13,197 nucleotides of DNA from PNAI01 sp964575715 (GTDB lineage Bacteria; Pseudomonadota; Alphaproteobacteria; Rhizobiales; Xanthobacteraceae), in contig CAZNSG010000076.1 of the NCBI GenBank assembly GCA_964575715.1, forward strand, positions 1 to 13,197, written 5' to 3'. The notes beneath the pieces are model-generated. The model made no database searches. It was not told the origin of the DNA and saw only the letters and a program-made list of their open reading frames with translations. A program made the translations under genes and the position numbers. Below, piece after piece: positions 12,031 to 13,197 of the stretch (its first letter is position 1; each line of letters opens with the position of its first letter).

Positions 12031-13197
12031 TCACGCCGCCTTCGCCAGCGCTTCCTTCGCCTGCGCATAGGCCCAGTCGAGCCACAATGTGAGCGCCTCG
12101 ACATCCGCGCGCTCGACGGTCGCACCGCACCAGATGCGCAAACCCGAAGGCGCATCGCGATAGGCGTCGATGTCATAGGCGACGCCTTCCTTCTCCAGCG
12201 CCGCGGCAATGCCCTTGATGAATTTTGCTTGCGCATCCGGCGCGAGCTTGAGCACGGCCGGATCGGCGACCTTGAGACAAACCGAAGTGTTGGAGCGGGT
12301 CGCCGGGTCGCTCGCCAGGAACGCAATCCACGGCGTGCGCGCCACCCAATCGGAGATTGTCTTGGCGTTGGCGTTGGCGCGCGCGATCAGTGCACTTAGT
12401 CCGCCAATCGATTTCGCCCAGGTGAGCGTATCGAGATAATCCTCCACGCAAAGCATCGACGGCGTGTTGATGGTGCCGCCCTCGAACGGATCCTCGTTGA
12501 GCTTGCCGCTCTTGGTGAGGCGGAAGATTTTCGGCACCGGCCATGCCGGCGTATGACTTTCCAGCCGCGCCACCGCGCGCGGCGAAAGCACCAGCATGCC
12601 ATGCGCGGCCTCGCCGCCGAGCGCCTTCTGCCAGGAGAATGTGACCGCATCGAGCTTGCGCCACTCCAGCGGCTGCGCGAACGCCGCCGATGTTGCGTCA
12701 CATATGGTAAGACCCTGCCGGCCGGCGGCGATCCAGTCCGCATTGGGCACGCGCACGCCCGAGGTCGTGCCGTTCCAGGTGAATACGATGTCGGTCTTAG
12801 GATCGACCCTGGCAAGGTCGGGCAAATCGCCATAGGGCGCCTTGACGATGGTGACGTCCTTGAGCTTGAGCTCTTTCTGCACGTCGGCGACCCAGCCCTC
12901 GCCGAAAGACTCCCACGCCAGCATGGTCACGCGCCGCGGACCCAGCAGCGACCACAACGCCATCTCGACCGCGCCGGTGTCGGACGCGGGCACGATCGCG
13001 AGCTTGTAGTCGGCGGGCATGCCGAGCAGGCGAGCACTGCGCTCGATCACGGACGCGAGCCGCTCCTTCGGCAGCTTCGCGCGGTGCGAGCGGCCGAGCA
13101 TGGCGCCCTTCAGCGCGTCCAGCGACCAGCCCGGTCGCTTCACGCACGGACCGGAGGAGAATTCGGGGCGACTCGGACGAACGCTCGGCTTCGTGGG
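12031..13197 (-). CDS. serC: Phosphoserine aminotransferase SerC (5' end outside window)
   Basis: SerC is a PLP enzyme that transfers the amino group of glutamate to 3-phosphohydroxypyruvate, giving O-phosphoserine, the second step of serine synthesis; it may also serve pyridoxal phosphate synthesis. 388 codons are visible and the frame is open to the window edge. The stretch before the in-frame GTG at 13143 still matches the family N-terminus ('KPSVRPSRPEFSSGPCVKRP'), so the true start lies beyond 13197, probably by only a few codons. The PLP-binding Lys is in 'TFSWQKALGGEAAHG' (codon 12627-12625); 'DATSAAF' and the GTIN.PS segment are also typical. It belongs to the alphaproteobacterial/archaeal-like SerC subgroup rather than the E. 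coli one, judging by these motifs. serA follows 305 bp downstream on the same strand. Confidence 0.95.
   Translation of the reverse strand, partial: PTKPSVRPSRPEFSSGPCVKRPGWSLDALKGAMLGRSHRAKLPKERLASVIERSARLLGMPADYKLAIVPASDTGAVEMALWSLLGPRRVTMLAWESFGEGWVADVQKELKLKDVTIVKAPYGDLPDLARVDPKTDIVFTWNGTTSGVRVPNADWIAAGRQGLTICDATSAAFAQPLEWRKLDAVTFSWQKALGGEAAHGMLVLSPRAVARLESHTPAWPVPKIFRLTKSGKLNEDPFEGGTINTPSMLCVEDYLDTLTWAKSIGGLSALIARANANAKTISDWVARTPWIAFLASDPATRSNTSVCLKVADPAVLKLAPDAQAKFIKGIAAALEKEGVAYDIDAYRDAPSGLRIWCGATVERADVEALTLWLDWAYAQAKEALAKAA

Overview
The window looks like a chromosomal segment of a GC-rich alphaproteobacterium, most likely of the Hyphomicrobiales (Rhizobiales), in the Bradyrhizobium / Pseudolabrys / Rhodopseudomonas neighbourhood. 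The grounds are the protein style of RpoH (with an intact RpoH box), SerA, SerC and PurA, a tRNA-Glu(CTC) with encoded CCA, and several palindromic intergenic repeats of a kind I recall from Bradyrhizobium-like genomes. That placement is inference from pattern recognition; no search was run.

Region 1 (1-2123) is accessory DNA lying directly against the 3' end of tRNA-Glu. It reads leftward on the minus strand: a charged orphan protein (1226-1912), then a tight operon of three genes whose ends overlap by ATGA (HTH/excisionase-like protein, Cys-rich small protein, archaeo-eukaryotic-type Prim-Pol primase). The primase is cut off after about 147 residues by what looks like the terminus of an IS21-family insertion sequence (1-139). 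The layout suggests one end of an integrative element or prophage inserted at the tRNA 3' end. No integrase is visible, so the type of element is undecided.

Region 2 (2124-2533) holds tRNA-Glu, its probable promoter, and a cluster of palindromic repeats, one of which appears to carry another palindrome in its apical loop.

Region 3 (2534-4999) is core chromosome. A small membrane protein gene and an RluD-type pseudouridine synthase gene diverge, and rpoH (heat-shock sigma factor) follows the synthase. The rpoH TAG stop codon lies inside the terminal inverted repeat of a 156-bp MITE-like element (4997-5152).

Region 4 (5170-13197) is a run of minus-strand genes read from right to left: serC (5' end just outside the window), serA, a MuiA/DUF4139-family exported protein, purA, and a 541-residue single-pass membrane protein of unknown function placed 44 bp after purA. 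SerA and SerC are the first two enzymes of the phosphorylated serine pathway, and PurA starts the AMP branch of purine synthesis. The serC-serA gap is filled by a nested inverted-repeat element (about 11774-12022).

Most of the unusual structure is in the intergenic DNA. Three separate loci carry head-to-head pairs of hairpin units, most with a GAA or similar triloop, and two of the loci are bracketed by outer inverted repeats. Compensatory base changes between units support a selected hairpin shape.
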